Shown: positions 33,851 through 45,324 of the stretch, piece after piece
Position numbering within the stretch: the first letter of the stretch is position 1
Layout: every line of letters begins with the position of its first letter
NCBI RefSeq assembly: GCF_012489685.1
Contig: NC_080043.1
Location: forward strand, 58,550,289-58,614,288
Direction: 5' to 3'
DNA: 64,000 nucleotides
DNA from: Lotus japonicus
Lineage: Eukaryota > Streptophyta > Magnoliopsida > Fabales > Fabaceae
Notes under the pieces: model-generated
The model's database searches: none
Told to the model about the DNA's origin: nothing
What the model saw: the letters and a program-made list of their open reading frames with translations, nothing else
Made by a program: the position numbers and the translations under genes

Positions 33851-35044
33851 TCAAAGCTTAAACCATATAAGTAAGATAGGTGTGTTTGCACACGCTACGA
33901 GAGTAATGGAACATATTATACTAGAATGAGAAAGAATGGTTAGAAGGTTACCATCGTTCTTGCGCTCTCCTCTGACAAACCCCTCAGCTCTCTCACCGTC
34001 CATGGTGTAAACTCTTGCTTTAGCAGCAGGACGCTTTCCACGAGCAGTGTTGACAGTTGGTTCCGTCTTGGGTGCTCGGCACTGACCGGCAGTATGCCCC
34101 ATCTTGTTACAATTAAAGCATTTTGGTCTCGTGTCGGGACAAGCATTAGCATAGTGCCCCGGCTCCCCACATCTGAAGCAGGTCATCTCCCTCTTCAAAG
34201 TCTGATCTCCGGGACCACCAGCAGTACCCGTCATGGGTCTGTAAGATCCTGAAGTAAACCCTTCTCCAGCAGGACGTTGATAAGGCCTCCTGCTCTGAAA
34301 TTTTCCTTTGCTTTGAAAACTTTGAGAGCCCGACCTCATCGGCCCTCCAGTTCCCGTACGGTTCAACCTCCTGTTTTTCATCAGCTCCACTTCTGTGGCT
34401 TTCTCCACCAACGACTGAAAGCGCATAATTCCCAATGGCCTCACTGAGTCCTCAATATCAGGCCTCAGTCCATTAACAAAGCGCTTGCACATGTAGCGCT
34501 CATCAACATGATCATTAAAGAATTGAAAATTCTTCGCCAAAGACTCCAGCTTCGAAGCAAATTCTGGTACAGACATACCTCCCTGACGAAGTGTCAGAAA
34601 CTGTGCCTCCCTCTCATCCCGGGCACTTGTTGGAAAATACTTTTCCAAGAATGCGGTCCGGAAAGAGTTCCAGTTAATCTCTTCATGGTTGGCTTCCATG
34701 ATCCCCCTGGTGCCTCTCCACCAGTACTCAGCATCACCCAGCAGCAGGTAAGTTGCCATGCCCACCTTGGCACCCTCCACCGTCTGCAATACGCCAAATA
34801 TCTTCTCAATTTCCTGGATCCAGAGATCCGCTTTGTCCGGGTCAGTACCACCCGAGAACTTTGGTGGATCTTGTCTCCTGAAGTCATTCAAGCACTTGTT
34901 CTGGTCCAGTGTCACTTCTCTCTGACTCTGATGCTGATCACGTGCCTCCTCAGCAGCACGCCTCATAGCATTATCGTTTGCTTGTGCAGTCACAGCTTGA
35001 GCCATAGTGGCCATCATCTCAGCTAATTGGTTAGTGTTCACCAT
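33851..35044 (-). CDS. Gag protein of the gag-only gypsy element, 397 aa
   Basis: This is the capsid/nucleocapsid protein of the element. ATG is at 35042-35044, two hundred bases after the PBS. Residues ~55-200 form the gag core: FSGGTDPDKADLWIQEIEKI, YWWRGTRGI, INWNSFRTAFLEKYFPTSAR and GGMSVPEFASKLESLAKNF. A basic Gln/Arg/Gly-rich linker follows, then two CCHC knuckles (CFRCGEPGHYANAC and CFNCNKMGHTAGQC, both C-x2-C-x4-H-x4-C). The frame is intact through the knuckles, and the last ~35 residues (from about NLLTILSHSS) are read from rearranged sequence after the deletion point. It has no protease. An intact gag could be packaged and mobilised with a partner's pol. Confidence 0.9.
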   Translation of the reverse strand: MVNTNQLAEMMATMAQAVTAQANDNAMRRAAEEARDQHQSQREVTLDQNKCLNDFRRQDPPKFSGGTDPDKADLWIQEIEKIFGVLQTVEGAKVGMATYLLLGDAEYWWRGTRGIMEANHEEINWNSFRTAFLEKYFPTSARDEREAQFLTLRQGGMSVPEFASKLESLAKNFQFFNDHVDERYMCKRFVNGLRPDIEDSVRPLGIMRFQSLVEKATEVELMKNRRLNRTGTGGPMRSGSQSFQSKGKFQSRRPYQRPAGEGFTSGSYRPMTGTAGGPGDQTLKREMTCFRCGEPGHYANACPDTRPKCFNCNKMGHTAGQCRAPKTEPTVNTARGKRPAAKARVYTMDGERAEGFVRGERKNDGNLLTILSHSSIICSITLVACANTPILLIWFKL

Positions 35045-35241
35045 GTTCTGTTAAGTTAAACAAACAGTTAGTACTCATCATAAGATAGCATCTAGTATAA
35101 CTATACAATATGAGTAAGAAATAACTTCAATCAATTCTAAGCGAAAAATCGCTTGCAGACAATCAATTTTCACTCTTTGCAGAGTCACACAACCTAGCAC
35201 AGAAGACCTATTCCCCAACAACTCCCGAAAGACTCGACCGT

Positions 35242-35253
35242 GCTCTGATACCA
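35242..35253 (-). promoter_or_regulatory. Primer-binding site (initiator-Met tRNA type)
   Basis: TGGTATCAGAGC on the minus strand, three bases after the LTR end; this is the classic complement of the initiator methionine tRNA 3' end. Confidence 0.88.
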
Positions 35254-35256
35254 CAA

Positions 35257-38200
35257 TGTAACACCCCGATTTAGGTGGCGTCACTTTAGTATCCAAAATA
35301 AACTTAATGCGGAAAAACGTGAATATTTTTTTTTCGTCGATAACATAGACAAGACTGAAATAAATAAAACCCAAATGCGAAAAACAACAGAACTAATATA
35401 CAATATATATAACAGCCCCCGCTGTAAGTAGCAACCTCGTCACGAGTAACCTCCAGTGACGGAAAGAAGAAAAGTAGCGCCCGTAGGCAATATGTACAAA
35501 CCAAATATAAAGGTGAAGTGTCCGCAACACCCTCCCTCAAAACTGAGAATAAGCTGACCCAATGGTCTGAAAATAAGACCTCCTAAGTCCAACCAACTCT
35601 CTGTGATTCCCATAAAGAAACCACACAAAAAGCTATCGGTGGGAAACTACCCTGTCCCAAAGGAAACAATTGACAGTCAGAGCTAAGACTCTACTCCTAC
35701 ACTAATCCTAATCTCGAGGAGCTCACACCAGCACTAAACCTACGTGCTAGCATGATCGTCGTCTGAATCCGAATCCAGAACGACCAAGTCTACAAACACT
35801 ATCCGTCCTCCCCTTGCAACCGCAATGCGCTCCGGTGCTGGACTAACGGGCTTTGGGCCCGAACCATGATCATCAATGATCGCAACGGTGGGTGTGCTGG
35901 ACTCTGATGAATGCACTCCCACAGGCTCCTCCTCGGAGGGGTCCTCATCATCCGAAGACGACGGTGGCGGTGGTGCTCCCACTCCTGGTCCGCAATGCAC
36001 TCCTGGCGGCAAGTTGAAGCTGACAGTGCTCCTCCTCAGCACTCCTGACGTCAAGACTCCTACCCTATCAACATGGTCCTCCATAATCCGCCCCGAGTAC
36101 GTCGCTCGATGGCTAGCGGGGTCAACCACCCACGAACCGGGGTCGTCCTGGTCAATCATCTCGTATCTAATCCCCCCCGAAGGGTGGACCATTGTGAACC
36201 AGTCCGCAATGGACATCTGACAAAGGCGTTGTCCGCCAAAACACACACAGAAGACGCGAGGGTCAACTCCAAAGAATTATGTAAATATTACACCCAATAG
36301 GTACAGATAAGAGAATAGCCCCTTAGGCTTATAACTAGTGATAACATCCTAGGGTTGCATACTCCACAATGATTATAAACAACAATAATAACAAATAGCA
36401 TGCATCACGTAAGATTAACAATTATCAATCACACTCAACAACTAAGTCAGTATGCATGTTGCATGATATGCAAATGACGGTTAACCCAGTTAACCACATG
36501 CATTCCGGAAAGGGATGGACATCAAACGGATCAGCCCTAACACCAGCCACAGTGGGACCATTTCGGCCCGCGTGCCTCTTACTCCAACAACAACGGTAGT
36601 CAGATCAGCAGTAAACCCGAAGGTCTGCCATTTCGGTCTGCTACAAGAGTCGTCTACAAACGCTCTTACACGGCATTCCGGGTCTTATGACCATTTTGGA
36701 AACCGACGAGGTCCAGAGTACGTCCTGTGTTAATAAATCATTAATGTTGCATGAATGCAGGATGATTAGTCAAACAACGTCTCCGAATCTCACTCGACAC
36801 GTCGCCACGTGTTCTAGCTAAATTAAAGTCTCTAAAAGCTTACCCTAAGGTAACAGTCGATTCTGCGACAGAAGACACATCTTCACAACAACACATAACT
36901 CATGATGATCTCCAAATCATCCGACTCATCTCAATCCGATGGTCAAAACTGCTCAACGAGCAAGAGTATCAACATACTCGGAAACTATCAATTTCCCGGA
37001 CTTATCCCCCGGATAGCCCAACAACACAGCTGCTCCAACAGCACAAGAGCATCAACATACTCAATACTTCTCAACTTCCTCAACACTTGGATCCGACGAC
37101 ACTTCTCGTTTTCCAAAAACTAAGATTTGCATCCTAAGCTTCCTTTCGAGTTTGTTATCATTATTTGAAGATTTAGAGGTTGTTTAATGTCTTATGAGTT
37201 TTCTTTACAAAATAATATCCTTTTAGTCTTATCGCAAAATCTTATAAGTTCTCGGGATCTCCTAATCCCCAACTGACTCCAGAGAATGTCTCGATCCATA
37301 AAACACCATAACAAGGCCCGAATCTCACTCGTCCTATCAAACTTTCTCAAAACTCTCAAAATAAAATCGGCATGACCTGCCCGCTATTCTCACTACTCAG
37401 AATCTCAGATTTCATTGCAAAAGCATAATTAACTCAGCACAATCAACCAACATGTCATATATCAACATATTATACAATAACCACGTAGCACTTAGCATAT
37501 AAGGCATGCATCACACATCCTAAATTACCCACTTAGCACTTAGCATGTAATTCACTCTCAAAAACATTCAGTAGATGAATCATCTACATTGTCAGCCGAA
37601 GCCTCAGAAAACATTTTTCCAATCAAACACAAACAAGTGCATAAACAGTAAACAATGTCGAAAGCATCGACCCTAAGCATTAACTAGAGATTCAGTGAGT
37701 AGCCCTCACCTGTAGATTCTCCAGGATGATCCTCTAACACTTCCTCACAGTCAAAACGTTGTTCCTCAGGGAAATCCTCAAAAGCACCTTCAAAGTAAAA
37801 TCACAGAATTCTATCAAAATCTATCGGAAACTAAGCTATCAATGCTCACTAAGGTTACCCGAAGTAATACATACTCCGAGGTACGATAATCTAGCGCGAA
37901 AGGACAAGTTTTCGAAAAAGGAATTTTCGTCCCTCCCCCTTAGAGTGCTCGACCACTTTTGGTAATTGTAGGGTTCGATTTTTCTTCGATCAAACTTGGT
38001 TCCTATGCTATCATTAGCCGTAACTAAGGGTCTTCTAAACTCGGAAAAATTATTGGATCGAAAACTGTCGCAGGGGTATTTTGGTTAATATTTTAGCTCA
38101 GAATTTCAAAACTGAAATTTCGAAAAGCAAATTGGATGGGGACGTCACCAACGACGTTTATGACAACTAATCCTACTAGCACTAAGCTAAGGCGACAGTT

Positions 38201-39306
38201 TTCAGCCCAAAGGACGAAGCTTTGCCCCAAAATGGGTATTTTAAGCAGAATTGAAACTCGACGATAGTTTTTCGAGAATCGGCGCAGTATTATTAGATAA
38301 ACATGTTCTTGTGCACATAAGGAAGAGGTTTAGAATCAAAAATGAAGTTATCAGGATAGTTTTGCAAAAACCTCAAAACTATGAGCACAGAAAGATATAG
38401 AGAAAAGCTATGGAAAAGACGATCAGAGGTAAAGATTAGCGACTATACCTCGATACCTTCAAGCAGCAACTGTCGAATCAACGATCAAGCAAGAAATGAA
38501 GAAAAACTCTTCCTCCTTCCTCTTTGGTGAAGCTCGCGGGTTTGGAGAGAAAATGGTGAAGATTTTTGTGTTTTTTTCTCATTTCTTGGCTATATATAGA
38601 GGTTGGAAAAACGCGGTAAAATGGAAGTTTCGCGAATCTGATTTTTCCGGCTTCATTCTCCGTGAATTCTAAGATAGTTTTTGGCAACATAAATCCAAAA
38701 CTCAAAAGAGGTTTCCTAGTATTTTAAGTGACTAATGCAAAGTCGGTGTAAAACTAATTTACCCGATAAGTTACTTTTTGCATCGGATGTCGGAATAGAA
38801 AACTTCCTTCTGAAGAAAGATTGAAATCATCAAGAGAAATGGGTGTACGCGTGTAGAATCTTCATTTGAAGCTCCGAATAGAAAAAGTCTTCATTGTCGG
38901 TTGATTTTAGGGTTTTGAACTATCAGGGTTTTAGTTTCGGCAAACTTCCGAGGATTGGAATCGGACGTTCGTAGATCCTAAGGTTTCGCCTCGAAACGAT
39001 TGTCGTACACGGAATAAGAGAAGTTCTAACATTTCTCTGAAGATTTTTGGAATTAATTTCCATCGTGGCTTTAAGTGAAAACTAGCTATTTACTAGGGTT
39101 TCTGACCTAGGTTTAAGCGTATATCGATCGTGCTATACCTTTTATCGATTCTGGTACAATCCTTAGACTTTTCCTGAACTTTCTCCTTCATAAATTTATT
39201 TCATTTGGTAAACTCTAGTTCAGGTTTTTCCTTCACGATCCATCAAGCCTAATCGTAAATGGAAATCTCTTCCACTTATTCTAAGCTTAAAAACTTGGGT
39301 CTTTCA
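35257..39306 (-). repeat. 5' LTR of the gag-only element
   Basis: 4050 bp; it differs from the other LTR by two extra segments (29 bp near 37110 and 16 bp near 37905) and about 40 substitutions. TATATATAG lies at about 38591-38599 on the minus strand. Confidence 0.9.
35740..36216 (-). CDS. ORF inside the 5' LTR, 158 aa, unknown function
   Basis: Same ORF as at 29784-30260, with His to Arg and Val to Ala changes near the APE[HR]IAV[VA]RGG segment. The frame is preserved in both LTRs, but both copies come from one template at insertion, so that is weak evidence for selection. Confidence 0.4.
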   Translation of the reverse strand: MSIADWFTMVHPSGGIRYEMIDQDDPGSWVVDPASHRATYSGRIMEDHVDRVGVLTSGVLRRSTVSFNLPPGVHCGPGVGAPPPPSSSDDEDPSEEEPVGVHSSESSTPTVAIIDDHGSGPKPVSPAPERIAVARGGRIVFVDLVVLDSDSDDDHAST

Positions 39307-39311
39307 AGTAA

Positions 39312-39960
39312 CGCGCACCCGCTTTAGTTAAAAAATTCGCACAAGCATTGCCCTCTTGGATGGAATGAGATAGACTCACCTTCTATCCTCGACAAAGAAA
39401 ATCTCTGATATTCCAAATCAATGCAGCATACACATGATGGGACATAGAGGGTCTTAGGACTAATTTCGCAGCATGGAGAGAATCTAAGAAACAGCGAACC
39501 TTGCGATTCCCGTGATCTGAAGACATCTTCAGGCATGAAGCCAAGAACCAAATATCCAACAACTACATATGGAGAATATTAGAGAAACCTATGTTCTCCA
39601 TAAAACCCACCAGCCACTTGCCAATACTATCTTGAAGACAATCACCAAAACTAGAGCTAGGAGAAGAACAACCTCAACTGTCCTCGCAGCTAATACCCAC
39701 TACCGACGCCTCGGGAGGAGTCCAACAGACCTAGCGAACTGAAGTGTCACCTTGCCCACCAAGCCAGGCAGCCTTGAAGCTGTCTTATTGCACCAAAATC
39801 GACGTAAGCACGGAATCATCATGGATCACCCCGCTACTTTATGCAGAAAGTATTCCGAGCGCAACACAGCCTTACACCACCTCCTGCAGTAAGTAGTGGT
39901 CCACTAGAACTAGGCTTCTAATCCACTCAACCTCAATACCAGCAGTGAAAGACGGATGGT
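39312..39960 (-). pseudogene. LINE RNase H-like domain (part 1 of split LINE)
   Basis: Reading the minus strand with several frame changes gives VRWTPPEASVVGISCEDS, AAKLVLRPSMSHHVYAALIW, then HSIQEGNACANFLTKAGA, the usual last motif of the plant LINE RNase H. It continues at 29300-29153 once the 10-kb gypsy element and one target copy are removed. Stops and frameshifts show that it was dead before or soon after the insertion. Confidence 0.6.
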
Positions 39961-41076
39961 GCAAGTGATTGTTCTTGATCTTATTTCTTACAAGAAATAT
40001 TATTTAATACGATGAAATGTAAGAGTAAGCTTAAGAAAAGAAAGAAAAATAAAGAATAAGGTGAGCGATAAAGAAGAGGTGGAGGGAGATAAGGAGAGAG
40101 ATGTAAGAGAAAGAATATAAAATTTAATTTTGTCTCACTAATTAGCTATTAAAAGTTATGAATAGCTACACATGGATGTTTTAAGTGATATATCCGATCT
40201 CCTTAAGCAAGGTCCCAAGTTACTTTTTTTTTTTAAAGTTCCTGAGTCTGAGAAATTTTTATTTCTTTTGGACGGTCCAAATAACCACAAGCAAGGGCAG
40301 AGTCATGGTTTTAAGAAGGGGGAGGCCGACATAAAAAATATTGTGAATATGTTTGGATAATGGTAAAGAATTATAATGAAGCTGAAATTATAATGGACAT
40401 AAGCAAAAGTTAAGGAAAATTGTGTCAATCTTTTGTGGTTTTCTACTATGTATCCAGACATGCATTATGGCTAGTAAAAAGAAATAATATTTTTCGCAAA
40501 CACTATATGTGCAAATCAATTGATATATATTTAATAATTTTTATAAGTAGAGGAAATACGAAATTTGTTTGAGTGTTTTTTTTTTGTTACAAATGGAAAA
40601 ATTTGTTGGAGTATATTAACAAACTTATAAGCATGTCAAACCTTTAAATCAAAATAAATAGAAAAAAATTGTGAGTCCGTTTAATATATTGTTGGACAAA
40701 ATGACATCGAGAAAAAATGAAGTTTGATATAATTAAATTTGAAAAAAAAAATTGTGTTTGGAAACAATATGTAATAACAAGTTTAAAAAAATGAATGTTA
40801 TTTGAATAAAATAAAGTACGCTTTCCTCTCGTAAAAAAAAGAGAGAATAAAATAAATCCCTTTAATGTATAAAATCACTATAATAGACATAATATGATAG
40901 GTATAATATAAATGTGGAGTTTCAAAAAGAGTGATATTATGAATGAACGCTTTACGCATTTTTTCAGAAGAAAAAAAAATATTTATAACACTTTTTCTAA
41001 AGACACTTTTTAAGATTTAAAAACACTTTTTGTTTGACAGAAAAATACTCAAATGAGATGACACCTTACAACTTAA
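39961..41076. other. AT-rich intergenic DNA
   Basis: No gene is seen; only short frames and A/T runs. It ends at the 9-bp target duplication ACAACTTAA of the next element. Confidence 0.6.
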
Positions 41077-42429
41077 GGTGCCCACTAGGGTGGGCAAGTT
41101 TCAAACTGGTCCACCGGTGGACCAGGGGTTATTTTAGACTTTTCCCTTTCCTGTTCTTCTCTCCCACTTTCTCCTCCCTCTTTGCATCCAGACCATTTTC
41201 CCCTCCTCCTCCCGACTCTCCATCCAGAAGCAGCTTTTCAGCTTTTTATCTCTCTTCTCACCATAAGCTTCATGAAAACAGAGATCCATTAGCAGTGATT
41301 TTTCACATGGTGCGCTGAGTTTGAGTTTGCGGTGGACAATTTGTTGCAGTGATTATGTTGAGAAAGAAGACCACCATGGTAGCGCCACCGGAGGAACGGC
41401 GGAGAAACGGTGGGCGGTGGCGCTCAACAAACCCTCTGAACCCACTGGATCGAAGCGCCACCGGAGGCCCATGTCCGATCAAACTTAGCGTGAATGCCCT
41501 GAAGCAAACCTGAAGCCCCATTGCAATCCCAAACTGCCCTAAAGCAAACCTGAACTTCGTTCCGCCTCTACAACAGCCACCGTGGCTCCTCCTACGCCAC
41601 CGCGAAGCTTCTTGACGCCACAAACCCAAATCGAACCAAAACACCACTCCATTGAGAAATCCAGCCAAAATTGCTGCTATCTACTGAAGCGCCATCACAG
41701 ATCCGCCGTCGGACCACCACACTATCGCCTCACATCTGCGAACGCCGCCCGGTTTCTGGTTCAGATCAAGAATTTTCAGGTTCAGATCGAAGATCGAAGG
41801 GTTCACAGCTCTGATCGAATGGTTTCTCGCTCAGATCAAAGGGGTTTTGGCCCAAATCGAAGGCTTCTGGGTCAGATCGAAGCCTCTCACGGGATCCCCA
41901 TCCCTTCCTTTATCTCCTTTCTGTCTTCTTCATGTCTTCTTCCATGGAGCCTCTCAAGTTTCAACCCAGACTTCTCAACTCACATGCACTACTGACACAC
42001 TCAGAGGGTGAGAATGAGAAAGTGGGGAAGAAGATGCAAAGCACCGCAAAGCTTCACCCAAAGATTAAATTTTGAGCTTTGAATATGGAGGATGGGTGAG
42101 GAAACAGAGAAGTGCAGAGCTTCACCTCTGTGGATATTTGTTGCATCTCCGTTCTGGGTTTTGATGAGGTGGGGGAGAGGTTCTGAACCTGGAAATCGCC
42201 GGAGTTGTGAGGTCAAGGGGTGGCGGCGGTACGTGGCAGCAGCTGGTCAGGTGGACAAAAAACACAGGATGGGAGAAGATGAAGAGGATAATTTACATTT
42301 TTACCCTTTTTATCATCACTTAATCTTAACCATCCAATAAAAGAATATTCCAATAATCCTAGATCCAACGGCATATGATAATGGTCCACCGGTGGACCAG
42401 TTTGAAACTTGCCCACCCTAGTGGGCACC
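41077..42429. mobile_element. Non-autonomous Mutator-like element (1353 bp), Pack-MULE-like
   Basis: There are 48-bp perfect terminal inverted repeats (41077-41124 and 42382-42429) starting GGTGCCCACTAGGGTGGGC and ending in the 18-bp palindrome TGGTCCACCGGTGGACCA. Exact 9-bp target duplications ACAACTTAA flank it (41068-41076, 42430-42438), the Mutator length. The inside is much more GC-rich than the flanks and has frames on both strands (41582-41995 plus, 41303-41668 minus), but I recognise no protein. The internal composition suggests captured gene sequence. Confidence 0.88.
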
Positions 42430-43101
42430 ACAACTTAAAATATACATTAGCACACTTACACTCAATTTGGTAGCAAAGAGAGAGATAGAGAAGAGAGAAG
42501 ATGAGTAGAGTGAAATATGTAAGAAATAGAGTAAATTTGGTAGGTTGTTTCACTTGTTTGATATGATTTAGATAGAAGAGAAAGAGAAGAGTAAGAATGA
42601 TGTGACTTATCTCTCACTTTGTTTGGTTTGAATAGAGAGTGAGAAGAGAGATAATTGAATATTTTGTGTAAAATGGCATTTTAACCATAAATATATAATG
42701 GGCTTTCTTAACTTACGGGAATTAGATTTTCAGAAGGAGCATGTTAATGTTATCATGTTACACCTTTTTCATATGGTCATAAAAACCAGTGCAATTAAAT
42801 TGGTTAAACTGTTCGATCGAAAGGGGTTGTTGGTGTGTGGAATTCAGATCTATTATTTATTTTCAATTGAGTGCACAAACTGCTAAATTCAGTGAAAACT
42901 CAATTCCCTTGGGGCAAAATTGAGTCAAAGCAATTCATCACTGAGCTTCTTGTTCCCTTGTCTTTGTGGTTATTTTTTTTCTAATGTAAAATAATTCCAA
43001 TTTGCGTTTCTCTCTAAGATCTATAATAAATTGATAAATGGAAGGTATAGTGAAGAAAATGATGAACTGTTACCAACATATTATTGGAGCAGGTTAGACC
43101 A
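42430..43101. other. Intergenic DNA with GA-rich stretch
   Basis: A GA-rich stretch (about 42470-42660, GAGAGAGATAGAGAAGAG and CACTTTGTTTGGTTTG) resembles, inverted, the CT-rich stretch at 56230-56420 and may be a decayed MITE. No gene is seen. Confidence 0.4.
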
Positions 43102-44659
43102 TTAGGATCTCATAACTTGATTTACAAAATCTGTCAAACTTGTTCTGACATGTAAGAATCTTTTTATATATGAATTAATAGATTCTGAACATCCAGTTGT
43201 TGTCATCCCAGCAAAAAAGTAGTCCTTCAAATAAGCTAATGTCCAAAATTGACGATTAAAATAGAGCAAGTAAATGTGTTTATCCATGCCTAGACCAAAT
43301 TGTGCAATCATCAAGGTCCATTTATGCTCAAAATCATCTGGACATTCTAAATGATATACTTTATGACACTCATATTTAAAGTCATTGTATCTTGAACCCA
43401 ATGAAAAAGAAAACCAACTTGATAACTTTGCCACAATATGCCATATACAAAATGCATGTTTTGTGTTTGGCAACTCCATTGCAATTGCCTCTTTAAGTGC
43501 CACATCTTGATCCGTAAGAATTGTCTTTGGATGCTTGCCGTTGACAAAATATTGGAAAGACTGGACAAGTGAAAATGTTAAATTAGTTAACTAAAATATG
43601 AAAATTAGAAATTCAATATTAATAACAACTTCACATAAATAGTACTAACCTTTAAAGACCATGAGAATGAAGGAATCTCTTCATCTGGCAATAGAACACA
43701 TCCAAAGAAAATTGAACTTCCGTGATTATCAACTCCGACCCATATTCCAAGAGGCATATCATAACGATTTATTCTATATGTGGTATCAAAAACAACCACA
43801 TCTTGAAATGCTTCATATGCTCTAATTGAATCACCAAAAGCCCATATAATATGCTCCAATTTGTTATTTTCATCTAATGTGAAATCATATTTGAATGAGT
43901 CATCACTATCTTTCAATCTTTTGCATAATTTAAGGACATTTGAAGCATCACTTTCTTTACCAATACCACTTTGAGATTGAATAAAATTTCTAATATCTCT
44001 CTCCAAAAATGGTAGAGTGCATGTATCTATTCCTTTTTCTAGCTCAAGCACTCTTATTATAAGACTTATAGAGCAACCGACTTTTGACAACAACATTACA
44101 CGGTCTTGATCAACAATTGGGATGCTACGATAAGCAGGAAGAAACCGAACCTCTTTGTCATCTAATAATTGATGGTTGTGGTGATTGTGAAAATATTTAA
44201 CCACCCATTTCTCCTCAAAGCCAATTGTCCTTGTAGTGACCAGCATTTTTGCACCACAATTGCATCCTGAAGTTTTCGTTTTCTTTGACTTTCAACTTCA
44301 CTAACTTTGCACTGTTTAGTAATACCAGCACGATGGCAAACAAATTCCCTTTTATAAATACCCAGTGGATTATTCTCTGATTGATTCTTTGTAGATTTGT
44401 AAATGTGATCACGTCTAATAGAAAAACCACTTTTACGTGCAAATAAGCAGTAAAAGTCATATGCATCACCTTCACTATTGAATATTTGCCCTTCATAAGG
44501 AATCCAATCAACACTGTTATTAGCTAAAGAAATAGGTTCAAGTTGTGGCTCTTGACAGGTTGAAGAGTTTGTATTTCCATTATCCTCACACATAGAAGCA
44601 TGATCTTTAAAAAGCTCTAAGGGCCAATCAGTGACATCGTTTTCTTCTTCAGATGTCAT
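43102..44659 (-). pseudogene. FAR1-related (FRS-like) gene, frameshifted and C-terminally truncated
   Basis: FAR1/FRS proteins are transcription regulators that descend from MULE transposases. Exon 1 is 43650-44659 (ATG 44657-44659) and exon 2 is 43102-43560; the 89-bp intron (43561-43649) has GTTAGT and TGTCCAG ends. The FAR1 DNA-binding domain is at GQIFNSEGDAYDFYCLFARK...GFSIRRDHIYKS...EFVCHRAG. A one-base loss near 44285 breaks the frame before SGCNCGAKMLVTTR. The transposase-like core follows (YEAFQDVVVFDTTYRINRYD, GCVLLPDEEIPSFSWSL, then after the intron PKTILTDQDVALKEAIAMEL and KHAFCIWHI). The frame ends after CSESINSYIKRFL...FVNQ; the rest, with the SWIM zinc finger, is missing. It is probably not functional, unless the frameshift is a sequence error. 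Confidence 0.78.
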
Positions 44660-44796
44660 ATTGATCTTAGTTCAGCTCTGAATTTTACATGTTTAGTTAA
44701 AAAATTCATTGTTAGCAAGCATAATTGAAGAGTTTACAAAGCACATTTTTACATTGCATAGCAAAACATGGAATATGTTAAGCATAAAAAGCATTA
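44660..44796 (-). other. Upstream flank of FRS-like gene up to the MULE insertion
   Basis: 137 bp between the FRS-like ATG and the MULE end; the last 9 bases (AAAGCATTA) are the left target duplication. It is probably leader or promoter of the FRS-like gene. Confidence 0.45.
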
Positions 44797-45125
44797 GGCT
44801 TAATCCTCAAATTAGTCCCTGTCTTTGTTTCGCCGTCTGAACCAGGTCCCTGACCGGAAAAATTTGTGGCATCAATCCCTCTTGTTCAAAAATGTTTGGA
44901 GCCAGTCCTCGCCGGAGCTCCGAGCTCCGGCGAGGGATGAAGTGGCATGCTGACTGTGTAAATAAATGTGACGTGGCACTTAAAAAAATAAAAAAATAAT
45001 ATAACTTAATATAATAAACACATAATTAACCCAATTAAACTTAATCTCATCCTAAGTCTAAACCTAAACCTAAACTAACTAAACATTCCTAATTCCCCAG
45101 CCAATTTCCCAATTCCTCAATTCAT
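44797..45125 (+). repeat. Left terminal inverted repeat of the MULE
   Basis: Matches the reverse complement of the right end with few indels. It contains a 27-bp palindrome centred near 44920 (CTCGCCGGAGCTC / GAGCTCCGGCGAG) and an A-rich tract. The inner part is the likely promoter and leader of the GRF gene. Confidence 0.9.
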
Positions 45126-45324
45126 CAGAAAGTGAATGAAATTAGGGTTCATACCCATTTCCCCAATTCCCCAACCATTACCCATTTCCTGAATCGGGTT
45201 CCTCTTCTCTTCTCCTTCTTCTGAATCGCGTTCTCCTCTTCTCTTCTCCTACTTCCTCTTCACACCAGTTCCTCTTCTCTTCTCCCTGAATCGCGTGCGT
45301 TCCTGTTGTCTTGAGCCTTGAAGA

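Larger units (their letters stand above)
29301..39306 (-). mobile_element. Non-autonomous Ty3/gypsy element with ~4-kb LTRs and gag only (TR-GAG type)
   Basis: The LTRs are 29301-33305 (4005 bp) and 35257-39306 (4050 bp). Target duplications are AGCAA (29296-29300) and AGTAA (39307-39311), one mismatch. Orientation is minus: the LTR starts TGTAAGACCCAAG or TGAAAGACCC and ends GGGGTGTTACA, then the PBS TGGTATCAGAGC, then gag, a residue of the integrase C-terminus, a polypurine tract and the other LTR. The internal part is only 1951 bp. I counted about 40 substitutions and two indels (29 and 16 bp) between the LTRs, about 1 %, so insertion is recent. Protease, RT, RNase H and most of integrase are absent, so it depends on a partner. 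Confidence 0.93.

Noticed and set aside
29301..39306. Two 4-kb direct repeats considered as a segmental duplication
   Set aside because: TG...CA ends, PBS next to one copy, polypurine tract next to the other and 5-bp target copies show that they are LTRs.
41582..41995. 137-codon ORF inside the small MULE
   Set aside because: Not recognised; composition is low-complexity and no splice or start evidence supports it as a gene, so it is kept only as possible cargo.
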